From positions 5,704,001 to 5,768,000 of the forward strand of contig NZ_CP192056.1 of assembly GCF_050942215.1 (NCBI RefSeq): a stretch of DNA of 64,000 nt. Direction: 5' to 3'. The notes under the pieces were generated by a model. It had not been told where the DNA came from. It saw only the letters and a list, made by a program, of their open reading frames with translations, and made no database searches. Positions 17,002 to 25,882 of this stretch are shown here, in pieces; the first letter of the stretch is position 1, and the number at the start of each line of letters is the position of its first letter. Position numbers and translations under genes: made by a program. The DNA comes from Sphaerimonospora sp050942215. GTDB lineage: Bacteria; Actinomycetota; Actinomycetes; Streptosporangiales; Streptosporangiaceae.

Positions 17002-17301
17002 CCGGTGGGTCTTCTCGACCTAGGTCGGCTTTCACAGGTCATGTCCGTGTCGGACACTTCCTAGGTCCAGGAGATCCCAGCGGTTCGGGCCACGCTTCTC
17101 ACCTCCTCGCATAGACACCCCACTATCCCGACAAATCACCAAATATCGCCCCATTGAGGCGGCGGTCGACCGGTCGGGTGAGGTACCAGCGCGTCTGATA
17201 CCCACGCCGGGAAGCGGCGACACGCACGGAAAAAACATTTCAGATCACGAACCCACAGCGATAAGCTCGTAGCTTTCCCTGCGTTCCGGAGGAGCTTTCG
17301 C
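17002..17301. other. intergenic region upstream of helR with two small palindromes
   Basis: Contains the 12-bp palindrome CGACCTAGGTCG (17016-17027) and the inverted repeat TGTCCG-TGT-CGGACA (17042-17056), both candidate operators. It then becomes more AT-rich just before helR. I looked for the rifamycin-associated element that precedes many helR genes and did not recognise it. Confidence 0.5.
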
Positions 17302-19341
17302 GTGCCCGTAGACATGCCCGCAGACGTGCTCGACGCCGAACGTGCCCATCTCGCGGCCGCGCGCGCCGCGTTGCGCGCGATGCGCGAGCACGCTCGCTCC
17401 CTCTCGGCGGACGCGGCCGGCGACTGGGTCTCCCGGGAGATCCTCCAGGGCCTGCTCGACCAGCGGGTCGCCGCCTTGGCCGATCACCCGGACGCCCCGC
17501 TCTTCTTCGGCCGTCTGGACCGCTCCGCCGACGACGGCCTGCCCGGCACGATCTACGTCGGGCGGCGGCACGTGCACGACGACCGCAGCCGCCCACTCGT
17601 GATCGACTGGCGGGCGCCGGTCTCCCGCGCGTTCTACCAGGCCGGCCCCGCCGACCCGATGGGCGTCGCGCTCCGTCGCCGGTTCGGCTACCAGGGCGGC
17701 GACCTCACGGCGTACGAGGACGAGCCGCTCGGCGACGGCCCGCCCGCGAACCCGCTGCCCGAGCAGAGCTCGCTGCTGCTACGGGAGATCGAGCGGCCGC
17801 GCAGCGGGCCGATGCGCGACATCGTCGCGACCATCCAGCCCGACCAGGACGAGATCGTCCGCGCCGACCTCGGCGTCACGGTCTGCGTCCAGGGCGCCCC
17901 CGGCACCGGGAAGACCGCCGTGGGGCTGCACCGGGCCGCCTACCTCCTGTTCACCCACCGGGAGCGGCTCACCCGGTCCGGCGTGATGGTCGTGGGCCCC
18001 AACCGGGCCTTCCTCTCCTACATCTCCTCCGTGCTGCCCGCGCTCGGCGAGGTGCGGGTCGACCAGAAGACCGTGACCGGCGTTCTCGGCGGCCACACCC
18101 ATCCGGAGGACCCCGCCGTGTCAGCGGTCAAGGGCGACGGACGGATGGCCGCCGTCCTGGAACGGGCGCTGTGGCTCCACGTCGGCAAGCCTGAGGAGGG
18201 GCTGCTGGTCACCAAGGGCGCCAACCGCTACCGGGTGCCCGAGCACGAGGTGCGCGAGATGGTCGCCGCGCTGCGCGGCACGACCAGGTACGGCCCCGGC
18301 CGCACGATCCTCGCCCAGCGGCTCGCCCACGCCGTGCTGGTGCGGATGGAACACCGCGGCGAGTCGCCGGACGACCGGGTGCAGGACGCGGTGGCGCGGT
18401 CGAAGCCGGTGAAGGCCGTTCTCGACCAGGTGTGGCCGAAGCTCACCGCCGAGCAGGTGCTCTTCCGGCTGCTGTCGGACGCCGAGTTCCTGGCCAGGGC
18501 GGCCAAGACCGATCTGTCGGCGGAGGAACGAGAGCTGATCTCGTGGCGCAAGCCGTACCGGACGCACCGCTCGGCCAAGTGGTCGGCGGCCGACGCGGCC
18601 CTGCTCGACGAGCTGAACGACCTCATAGAACGGACGCCCTCGCATGGTCACCTCGTCGTCGACGAGGCCCAGGACCTGTCGGCCATGCAGCTTCGCGCGC
18701 TCGGGCGGCGGTGCCGTACGGGCTCGGCGACGATCCTGGGCGACCTCGCGCAGGGCACCACACCCTGGTCCGCGACGTCGTGGAAGACCGTGCTCGACCA
18801 TCTCGGGCAGCCCGACGGGGAGGTCACCGAGCTCACCGTCGGATTCCGCGTTCCGCGTGAGATCCTCGACTTCGCCGCCAGGCTGCTCCCCTCGGTCGCG
18901 CCGGACCTGGCCGCCCCGCGGTCGCTGCGCCCCGGCACGGGCTCGCTGACCGTACGGCACGTGCCCGACGCCGTCGCAGCCGTGCCCGAGGCCGTACGGG
19001 AGGCCCTCGGCCGGGAGGGCTCGATCGGCGTCATCGTGCCCGACGCCGCGGTGCCCGCCGTCTCGGCGGCCCTTGGCGGCGTCACCGAGCTCGACGGCGT
19101 CACCGAGCTCGGCGGCGGAGCGGCTCCGGCGAGCGACTCGGCGGCCGACGACCGGGTGCTCATCGTCCCCGCCACGCTCGCCAAGGGCCTCGAGTACGAC
19201 CATGTCGTCCTGGTGGAGCCCGCCGACGTCGTGGCGGCGGAAGACCGCGGCCTGGCCCGCCTCTACGTGGTGCTCACCCGTGCCGTCACCTCACTGACGG
19301 TCCTCCACGCCCGGCCCCTGCCCGCCCAGCTCGCGAGCTGA
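17302..19341 (+). CDS. helR: RNA polymerase recycling motor ATPase HelR (HelD family)
   Basis: 679 aa UvrD/PcrA-like superfamily-1 ATPase of the HelD/HelR type, which binds RNA polymerase and removes it from stalled complexes or rifamycin. The N-terminal coiled coil (about 1-60) that enters the secondary channel is followed by the HelR signature RPLVIDWRAPVSRAFYQA, Walker A GAPGTGKTAVGLH at about 198-210, and DEAQDL, the Walker B/UvrD motif. The GTG start has GGAGGAGC 7 nt before it. In Streptomyces and mycobacteria this protein gives rifampicin tolerance. The region 590-615 has a short Glu-Leu/Asp-Gly-Val duplication (GVTELDGVTELGGG). Confidence 0.9.
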   Translation: MPVDMPADVLDAERAHLAAARAALRAMREHARSLSADAAGDWVSREILQGLLDQRVAALADHPDAPLFFGRLDRSADDGLPGTIYVGRRHVHDDRSRPLVIDWRAPVSRAFYQAGPADPMGVALRRRFGYQGGDLTAYEDEPLGDGPPANPLPEQSSLLLREIERPRSGPMRDIVATIQPDQDEIVRADLGVTVCVQGAPGTGKTAVGLHRAAYLLFTHRERLTRSGVMVVGPNRAFLSYISSVLPALGEVRVDQKTVTGVLGGHTHPEDPAVSAVKGDGRMAAVLERALWLHVGKPEEGLLVTKGANRYRVPEHEVREMVAALRGTTRYGPGRTILAQRLAHAVLVRMEHRGESPDDRVQDAVARSKPVKAVLDQVWPKLTAEQVLFRLLSDAEFLARAAKTDLSAEERELISWRKPYRTHRSAKWSAADAALLDELNDLIERTPSHGHLVVDEAQDLSAMQLRALGRRCRTGSATILGDLAQGTTPWSATSWKTVLDHLGQPDGEVTELTVGFRVPREILDFAARLLPSVAPDLAAPRSLRPGTGSLTVRHVPDAVAAVPEAVREALGREGSIGVIVPDAAVPAVSAALGGVTELDGVTELGGGAAPASDSAADDRVLIVPATLAKGLEYDHVVLVEPADVVAAEDRGLARLYVVLTRAVTSLTVLHARPLPAQLAS

Positions 19342-19453
19342 CGACGTCGCTCGCCCACCACGCGTGGGGCGGAGGCCGGGCAGCCGCGGCGGGGCGGCCG
19401 GGTCGAGCCGCCGCCGGAGAACAGAAGCGCGTGGCGTTCCGTCCGGGACAGCG

Positions 19454-19493
19454 GAAGGGGCGGCTCCCGGGACAACCGGGAATCCGCCCCTTC
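19454..19493. terminator. bidirectional terminator between helR and groEL2
   Basis: GAAGGGGCGG pairs with CCGCCCCTTC, and inside it TCCCGG pairs with CCGGGA. This is a long GC-rich hairpin serving both converging genes. Confidence 0.85.
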
Positions 19494-19522
19494 TCGTGGC
19501 TCCGGCAAGGAGAGCGAGAGGA

Positions 19523-21145
<1,623 letters not shown>

Positions 21146-21252
21146 AAGGCTAGACCTCCCAGTAGCAGGGTGGCTTCACTGGACCGAGCCGACGCCCGCG
21201 ACGGCATGGGCCCGCTCTCCCTTCGGGGACCCCATCGCCTCGATCCTGGTTG

Positions 21253-21279
21253 CTGTCACTCTCGACCTCAGAGTGCCAA
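21253..21279 (-). promoter_or_regulatory. CIRCE element (HrcA operator), proximal, imperfect
   Basis: Minus strand: TTGGCACTC, 9-nt spacer, GAGTGACAG. It matches the consensus TTAGCACTC-N9-GAGTGCTAA closely in the left arm and in the first five bases of the right arm. It lies in the 5' leader. Confidence 0.75.
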
Positions 21280-21284
21280 CCATG

Positions 21285-21313
21285 TGTTTAGCACTCTACC
21301 CCTGTGAGTGCAA
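21285..21313 (-). promoter_or_regulatory. groEL2 promoter
   Basis: TTGCAC (-35, 21313-21308) and TAAACA (-10, 21290-21285) with exactly 17 nt between them, embedded in the distal CIRCE. Confidence 0.7.
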
Positions 21314-21314
21314 G
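21288..21314 (-). promoter_or_regulatory. CIRCE element (HrcA operator), distal
   Basis: Plus strand reads TTAGCACTC, 9 nt, GAGTGCAAG: a perfect left arm and 6 of 9 in the right arm. It overlaps both promoter hexamers, so HrcA would block RNA polymerase directly. Confidence 0.85.
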
Positions 21315-21461
21315 CGCAAGCCAAGTTGCATATCAGGGCATATCAGGCCCTCTGACCAGCGAAGATTCCGTTGACACGCCATGTCAGAGCGCCGACGGAA
21401 TGACGGAGGCCCGGTCTCGCCGATGGCGAGCCGGGCCCTGTGATGGTCGAGAGACAAGGGT

Positions 21462-21497
21462 GTGTCCGGCAGGTGCCGTCCGTGCTCTGCCGGACAC
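21462..21497 (-). terminator. strong hairpin after the cold-shock gene
   Basis: Perfect 11-bp arms GTGTCCGGCAG / CTGCCGGACAC with a 14-nt loop, a few bases beyond the cspA-like stop. Confidence 0.85.
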
Positions 21498-21505
21498 CCC
21501 CTAGA

Positions 21506-21706
21506 TCAGACGGCCCGGACGGCTTCCGCCTGCGGGCCCTTCTGGCCCTGCGTGATGTCGAACTCCACCCGCTGCCCCTGCTCAAGCGACTTGTAGCCGT
21601 CCATCAGGATCGCCGAGTAATGAACGAACACGTCCTTGCCACCGTCTACCGCGATGAAGCCATAGCCCTTGTCCGCGTTAAACCATTTGACGGTGCCCTG
21701 CGCCAC
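21506..21706 (-). CDS. cold-shock protein (CspA family)
   Basis: 66 aa, a bare cold-shock domain: GTVKWFNADKGYGFI (RNP1) and DVFVHYSAI (RNP2). GTG start with AGGAG 7 nt upstream; longer frames upstream lack such a site. It is a single-stranded RNA/DNA-binding chaperone. It lies between groEL2 and the sulfur-carrier gene, the same order I recall in Streptomyces coelicolor around groEL2. The upstream 250 nt are relatively AT-rich and probably hold its promoter and long leader. Confidence 0.95.
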   Translation of the reverse strand: MAQGTVKWFNADKGYGFIAVDGGKDVFVHYSAILMDGYKSLEQGQRVEFDITQGQKGPQAEAVRAV

Positions 21707-21961
21707 TTTCCGACTCCTCTTGCTGGGCTGGGGACCACACCCAAGAAGCCCCCGGTTTTGTCGATCGCCCTCGACCATACCTGCGTCAAGGCATCGGACA
21801 ACAGAGTCAATGCGCAAACTACTACTAGGCGTTCGCTCAAAGCAGGATCAGCGAATATTCACTTTCGTCGTCGATAGTTGATCATTGCACTATTTGATGG
21901 ACATGGCACGACCTGGACCATGACAAACTTCCAGGTCAGCGGCTTTCCAGTGCGAGCGGGC
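21707..21961. other. AT-richer spacer, probable cold-shock promoter and leader
   Basis: No coding frame looks real. The stretch around 21800-21920 is clearly richer in A and T than its surroundings and contains TTGAC-like hexamers on the minus strand, but I could not pick one convincing -35/-10 pair. Confidence 0.4.
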
Positions 21962-22237
21962 TCAGCCGCCGGCGACGGCCGGGATCACCGAGATCTGCAC
22001 GCCATCCGGTGTGGGGGTGTCCAAACCCTGAGCGAATCGGACATCCTCTTCTCCGACATAGACGTTGACAAAACGCCGTATCTTGCCCGTTTCGTCCAGA
22101 ATTCTGCCGCCGATGCCCGGATAGTCCGCATCCAGCTTCTGCAGCACCTCGCGGAGCGTGGTGCCTTCTCCGGACACCTCCGCGACTCCATTCGTATACG
22201 TGCGCAGAATCGTCGGAATCCGCACAGAAACGCTCAT
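21962..22237 (-). CDS. CysO/MoaD-like ubiquitin-fold sulfur carrier protein
   Basis: 91 aa beta-grasp protein ending in PAVAGG, the free diglycine that is activated and converted to a thiocarboxylate. The whole sequence follows mycobacterial CysO (SIPTILR near the start, RFVNVYVGEEDVRFAQGL in the middle, VIPAVAGG at the end). CysO gives sulfide to the PLP enzyme CysM in cysteine synthesis. Here the partner, 36 nt upstream on the same transcript, is a threonine-synthase-type PLP enzyme, and the operon has a SAM riboswitch. It therefore probably feeds sulfur to homocysteine formation (a MetO-like role). The activating E1-like enzyme and the JAMM protease are not in the window. Confidence 0.9.
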   Translation of the reverse strand: MSVSVRIPTILRTYTNGVAEVSGEGTTLREVLQKLDADYPGIGGRILDETGKIRRFVNVYVGEEDVRFAQGLDTPTPDGVQISVIPAVAGG

Positions 22238-22273
22238 CGTTCACTCTCTTTCGTTGCGTGGGCGGAAACGCGT

Positions 22274-23548
22274 TCAGTTGGCAAAAGCCGTACGGAATGC
22301 CTCGAGCGACGGCCGGATGACCGCGGCCGGGCGGGCGTGCTCGGCGATCGCGTCGAGCGTCTTCAGTCCGTCGCCCGTGTTCAGCACGACGGTCTCGGCG
22401 CCCGGGTCGAGCCGGCCGTCTCGCGCCAGCTTGCGCAGCACGCCGACGGTGACGCCGCCCGCCGTCTCGGCGAAGACGCCCTCGGTCCGCGCCAGCAGGC
22501 GGATGGCCTCGACCACCTCGCGGTCGTCGACGTCCTCCACCGCCCCGCCCGTACGCCGGGCGATGTCCAGCACGTACGGCCCGTCCGCCGGGTTGCCGAT
22601 CGCCAGCGACTTGGCGATCGTGTCCGGCTTGACCGGCTGGACCACGTCGTGCCCGGCCTTGAACGCCCGCGAGACCGGCGAGCAGCCCTCCGCCTGGGCA
22701 CCGAAGATCCGGTACGGACGGTCCTCCACCAGACCGAGCTTGATCAGCTCGCGGAATCCCTTGTCCACCTTGGTGAGCTGCGACCCGGAGGCCACCGGGA
22801 TGACGATCTGCTCCGGCAGCCGCCAGCCGAGCTGCTCGGCGATCTCGTACGCCAGCGTCTTCGACCCCTCCGCGTAGTAGGGCCGGAGGTTGACGTTGAC
22901 GAAGCCCCACTTCTCACCGAGCTCGTCGCCGATCAGCTCGGAGCAGAAGCGGTTGACCTCGTCGTAGGTGCCGTCGATGCCGACGAGGCGGCCGCCGTAG
23001 ACCGAGGCCATCGTGACCTTGGCCGCCTCCAGGTCGGCGGGGATGAACACGCACGAGTCGAGACCGGCCCGCGCGGCGGCGGCGCCCACGGCGCCGGCGA
23101 GGTTTCCGGTGGAGGAGCAGGAGAGCGTGTGGAAGCCGAAGGTCCTGGCGGCCTCCAGGGCGATCGCCACGACCCGGTCCTTGAAGGAGTGGGTCGGGTT
23201 GCCCGAGTCGTCCTTGATGTGCAGCGAACGGAACCCCAGCTCGGCCGCGAGCCTGTCCGCCTTGACCAACCTGGTCCACCCGGGCCGGACGTTCGGCTTG
23301 GCGGTCACATCCGGAGGGACCGGAAGGAGCGCCCGGTAACGCCAGATGTCGGTCGGCCCCGACTCGATGTCCGCGCGGCGGACATCGCCGAAGTCGTACG
23401 TCACCTCGAGCGGGCCGAAACACTCGACACAGGCGAAGATCGGGCCCAGATCGTAGACTGCGCCGCATTCGCGACAGGACAGCCCGGTGGCGGGACCGAA
23501 CTCGGCGTTGGACAGCGAACCTGGCCGGGGGACATTCGTGTGCGCCAT
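22274..23548 (-). CDS. thrC: threonine synthase family PLP enzyme, probable O-phosphohomoserine-dependent homocysteine synthase
   Basis: 424 aa fold-type II PLP enzyme with an N-terminal zinc-ribbon-like part (CRECGAVYDLGPIFACVECFG), the PLP lysine in PTHSFKDRV and the phosphate cradle SSTGNLAGA. By homology it is a threonine synthase acting on O-phosphohomoserine. Context argues for a sulfur role: a SAM riboswitch covers the leader, and a CysO-like sulfur carrier follows 36 nt downstream. I recall a report of such a pair in Streptomyces (MetM/MetO) making homocysteine from O-phosphohomoserine; I could not check it. The start at 23548 is fixed by the riboswitch: the ATG at 23569 lies within its P1 stem, while AAAGG lies about 9 nt before 23548. 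Confidence 0.85.
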   Translation of the reverse strand: MAHTNVPRPGSLSNAEFGPATGLSCRECGAVYDLGPIFACVECFGPLEVTYDFGDVRRADIESGPTDIWRYRALLPVPPDVTAKPNVRPGWTRLVKADRLAAELGFRSLHIKDDSGNPTHSFKDRVVAIALEAARTFGFHTLSCSSTGNLAGAVGAAAARAGLDSCVFIPADLEAAKVTMASVYGGRLVGIDGTYDEVNRFCSELIGDELGEKWGFVNVNLRPYYAEGSKTLAYEIAEQLGWRLPEQIVIPVASGSQLTKVDKGFRELIKLGLVEDRPYRIFGAQAEGCSPVSRAFKAGHDVVQPVKPDTIAKSLAIGNPADGPYVLDIARRTGGAVEDVDDREVVEAIRLLARTEGVFAETAGGVTVGVLRKLARDGRLDPGAETVVLNTGDGLKTLDAIAEHARPAAVIRPSLEAFRTAFAN

Positions 23549-23564
23549 GAAGCGAGGCCTTTCC

Positions 23565-23701
23565 CTCATCTTCGCTCGCGACCACCCTGGCCGCGAGCCC
23601 GGAATTGGCACCTGTCCCGGCCGGGCCTCGTGGGCACGAGTTCGGTCGCGGGAGGGTTGCCGGGGCTTCGCAGGGCCGGTCCCTCCACCCCTCTGGATGA
23701 G
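23565..23701 (-). promoter_or_regulatory. SAM riboswitch (SAM-I/SAM-IV clan)
   Basis: The conserved core is unmistakable on the minus strand: CCAGAGGGGTGGAGGGAC, then GAAGCCCCGGCAACC (the GAAGCCCGGCAACC core of the family with one extra C), and GGTGCCAATTCC in the J3/4 part. P1 is CTCATC (23701-23696) with GATGAG (23570-23565). P4 is GCTCGCG with CGCGAGC. The 3' strand of P1 directly joins the Shine-Dalgarno of the downstream gene, so SAM binding would close P1 and hide the ribosome binding site: translational repression of methionine-related genes when SAM is high. No U-tract terminator is seen. Confidence 0.92.
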
Positions 23702-23750
23702 CATGTTCAGTTGTAGGACGTCCGGATCCATCCGGGTAACGTCCGTTAGC

Positions 23751-23778
23751 ACTTTACCCCGGCACTACCTCCAACCAA
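23751..23778 (-). promoter_or_regulatory. promoter of the SAM-controlled operon
   Basis: TTGGTT (23778-23773) and TAAAGT (23756-23751) with 16 nt spacing. The transcript would start near 23743, about 40 nt before the aptamer. Confidence 0.5.
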
Positions 23779-23784
23779 TCCTGT

Positions 23785-23801
23785 GTCTCGCCTGTCGAGA
23801 C
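23785..23801 (-). terminator. small hairpin after the sigma factor gene
   Basis: GTCTCG and CGAGAC with a 5-nt loop, about 30 nt beyond the stop codon. Confidence 0.45.
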
Positions 23802-23831
23802 GCATCATCCCAGAAATGTCAGACGGGCCGG

Positions 23832-24383
23832 TCACGCGTACGCGTCGCCGAGGGCCGACTGCACGTATCTGCGTGCCTGGTGTATCCGCGACTTGACCGT
23901 GCCCAGCGGAATGCCGAGCTGCTCGGCGACCTCCGCGTAGTCGAGCTGGCAGATGTCGCGCAGCACCAGCGCCTGGGCGAGATCGGGCTTGTCCGCCTCC
24001 AGCGACTCCATGGCGTCCAGCAGATCGAGCCGTGACCCCGCGATCACGCTGACCCGCCGGGGGTCGGGGCGCTGCTCGGGCAGTTCCTCCGCCTCCTCGG
24101 CAGCCCGCCGCTTCAGGGAGCGGTAGGTGGTCCGCGTGCAGTTGACGGTCACGATGTACAGCCACGTGCTGAACTTGGCCCGGCCCTCGAACCTGCCGAT
24201 GTTGCGCGCCACGGCGAGCAGCGTGTCCTGAGCCGCCTCCTCGGCGTCCTGGCGATAGGGTAGAAGTCGCTCGCAGTGCCGCAGCACGTCGGGCTCGATC
24301 CGGCGGAGCAGTTCGCCGAGCGCCCGATGGTCGCCCCCGGCGGCCGACCTGGCCAGGTCCTCAGTTGTCTCGTCCGTTGCCAT
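23832..24383 (-). CDS. ECF-type RNA polymerase sigma factor
   Basis: 183 aa with region 2 (HCERLLPYRQDAEEAAQDTLLAVARNI, then STWLYIVTVNCTR) and region 4 (YAEVAEQLGIPLGTVKSR) joined by an acidic linker, and no region 3: a typical ECF sigma. The start at 24383 has GGAG 6 nt upstream; the ATG at 24410 is less likely because it overlaps a TAGGAT -10 box (24414-24409). No anti-sigma gene is adjacent, so how it is controlled is open. It is divergent from otsA with only 38 nt between the starts, so the two promoters must interact. Confidence 0.88.
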   Translation of the reverse strand: MATDETTEDLARSAAGGDHRALGELLRRIEPDVLRHCERLLPYRQDAEEAAQDTLLAVARNIGRFEGRAKFSTWLYIVTVNCTRTTYRSLKRRAAEEAEELPEQRPDPRRVSVIAGSRLDLLDAMESLEADKPDLAQALVLRDICQLDYAEVAEQLGIPLGTVKSRIHQARRYVQSALGDAYA

Positions 24384-24421
24384 TGCCGTCTCCAACCCTC
24401 CCTTTGACATCCTATTGAGTC

Positions 24422-25846
24422 ATGAGCAGCCAGGTTCTGATCGCTTCCAACCGAGGGCCGGTGTCCTTCACCATGGCGGACGACGGCGCGCTCACCATGC
24501 GCAGGGGCGGTGGCGGCCTGGTCTCCGGACTGTCCGAGGTGGCCGGGGACACCGATCTGCTCTGGGTCTGCGCGGCCCTTTCCCACGGCGATCGCGGTGC
24601 CGTACGGCTCGCGCCCGGCGGCCGGCTCGACCGGGCGTTCGACGCCGGGCCGGTGCGGATGCTCGACATCCCGCCGACGGTCTTCCATCGCGCCTACAAC
24701 GCGGTGGCCAACTCGACCCTCTGGTTCGTCCACCATCTGCTCTACAACACGCCGGTCACGCCCCAGTTCGGCATGCGGTTCCGGCGTGAGTGGGAGTCCT
24801 ACCGGGACTACAACGGCGCGTTCGCGCTCGCACTCGCGGAAGAGGCCGGGCCGGGAGCCCGGGTGATGATCCAGGACTACCACCTGACGCTGACCCCGGC
24901 GATGCTCCGCGTCGAGCGGCCCGACCTGCGGATCGCCCACTTCTCGCATACGCCGTGGGCGCCGCCGGAATACTTCTCGCTGCTTCCCGACGACGTCGCC
25001 GTGGAGGTGCTGTCGGGGATCCTCGGCGCCGACCACGCGGGCTTCCTCACCGCCCGGTGGGCCGAGGCCTTCATGGACTGCTGCGCGGTCTTCCTGGGCG
25101 CCCGCGTCGATCGCGAGAGCCGTACGATCACCTATGACGGCCGGACCGTCCGTGTCGGCGTGCATCCGCTCGGCGTGAACGGCGAGGCGCTGCTGGCGCG
25201 CGCGGCCGAGCCGGACGTCGAGTCGAACATGTCCGCGATCAGGGACATGGTCGGCGACCGCAAGCTGATCGTACGGATCGACCGGACCGAGCTGTCCAAG
25301 AACATCGTGCGCGGCCTGGGCGCCTACCGGGAGTTCCTGGCCGGGCATCCGGAGTGGCACGGCAAGGTGGTGCACCTGGCCTTCGCCTACCCGTCCCGCC
25401 ACGACCTGCCCGAATACCGCGAGTACACGGCTGCCGTGCAGCGGTGCGCCAAGGAGATCGAGGACGAGTTCGCCACCGAGGACTGGAACCCGCTGATCCT
25501 CAGCGTGCACGACGACTATCCACGGTCGCTCGCCGCCTATCGACTGGCCGACGTCCTGCTGGTCAACCCCATCAGGGACGGCATGAACCTGGTGGCCAAG
25601 GAGGGGCCGATCCTCTCCCGGCGATGCGCGCTCGTGCTCTCCCGCGAGGCCGGTGCCGCCGCCGAGCTCGGAACCGACTCGCTGCTGGTCAACCCCTACG
25701 ACGTCTCCGGCACGGCCGCCGCCCTGCACCAGGCCCTGCTGCTGCCGGAGGAGGACCGGGCCGGGCGCTGCGCCAGGCTGCGGGATGCAGCCACCGCGCT
25801 CCCCCCGAGGCGCTGGTTCGACGACCAGCTGGCCGCCCTGGAATGA
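24422..25846 (+). CDS. otsA: trehalose-6-phosphate synthase (GT20)
   Basis: 474 aa glycosyltransferase family 20. Key elements: SNRGP at the N-terminus (the Arg holds glucose-6-phosphate) and a glycine-rich GGGGLVSGL loop, then IQDYHL, HTPW, DRTELSKN (Arg and Lys for the UDP-sugar phosphates) and NPIRDGMNLVAKE. It makes trehalose-6-phosphate from a nucleotide-glucose and glucose-6-phosphate for osmotic and desiccation protection. The matching phosphatase gene otsB is convergent immediately downstream. No good ribosome binding site precedes the ATG, so initiation may be near-leaderless. Divergent from an ECF sigma gene. Confidence 0.96.
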   Translation: MSSQVLIASNRGPVSFTMADDGALTMRRGGGGLVSGLSEVAGDTDLLWVCAALSHGDRGAVRLAPGGRLDRAFDAGPVRMLDIPPTVFHRAYNAVANSTLWFVHHLLYNTPVTPQFGMRFRREWESYRDYNGAFALALAEEAGPGARVMIQDYHLTLTPAMLRVERPDLRIAHFSHTPWAPPEYFSLLPDDVAVEVLSGILGADHAGFLTARWAEAFMDCCAVFLGARVDRESRTITYDGRTVRVGVHPLGVNGEALLARAAEPDVESNMSAIRDMVGDRKLIVRIDRTELSKNIVRGLGAYREFLAGHPEWHGKVVHLAFAYPSRHDLPEYREYTAAVQRCAKEIEDEFATEDWNPLILSVHDDYPRSLAAYRLADVLLVNPIRDGMNLVAKEGPILSRRCALVLSREAGAAAELGTDSLLVNPYDVSGTAAALHQALLLPEEDRAGRCARLRDAATALPPRRWFDDQLAALE

Positions 25847-25882
25847 CGGAACGGGCGCGCGGGCTCAGCGCCAGGTCGCGTG

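Noticed and set aside
21878..23716. 612-codon plus-strand frame opposite the thrC-like and sulfur-carrier genes.
   Set aside because: Shadow frame; it also crosses the riboswitch and promoter.
24149..25729. 526-codon minus-strand frame opposite otsA that joins the sigma-factor region.
   Set aside because: Runs through two real genes in wrong frames; no motifs.
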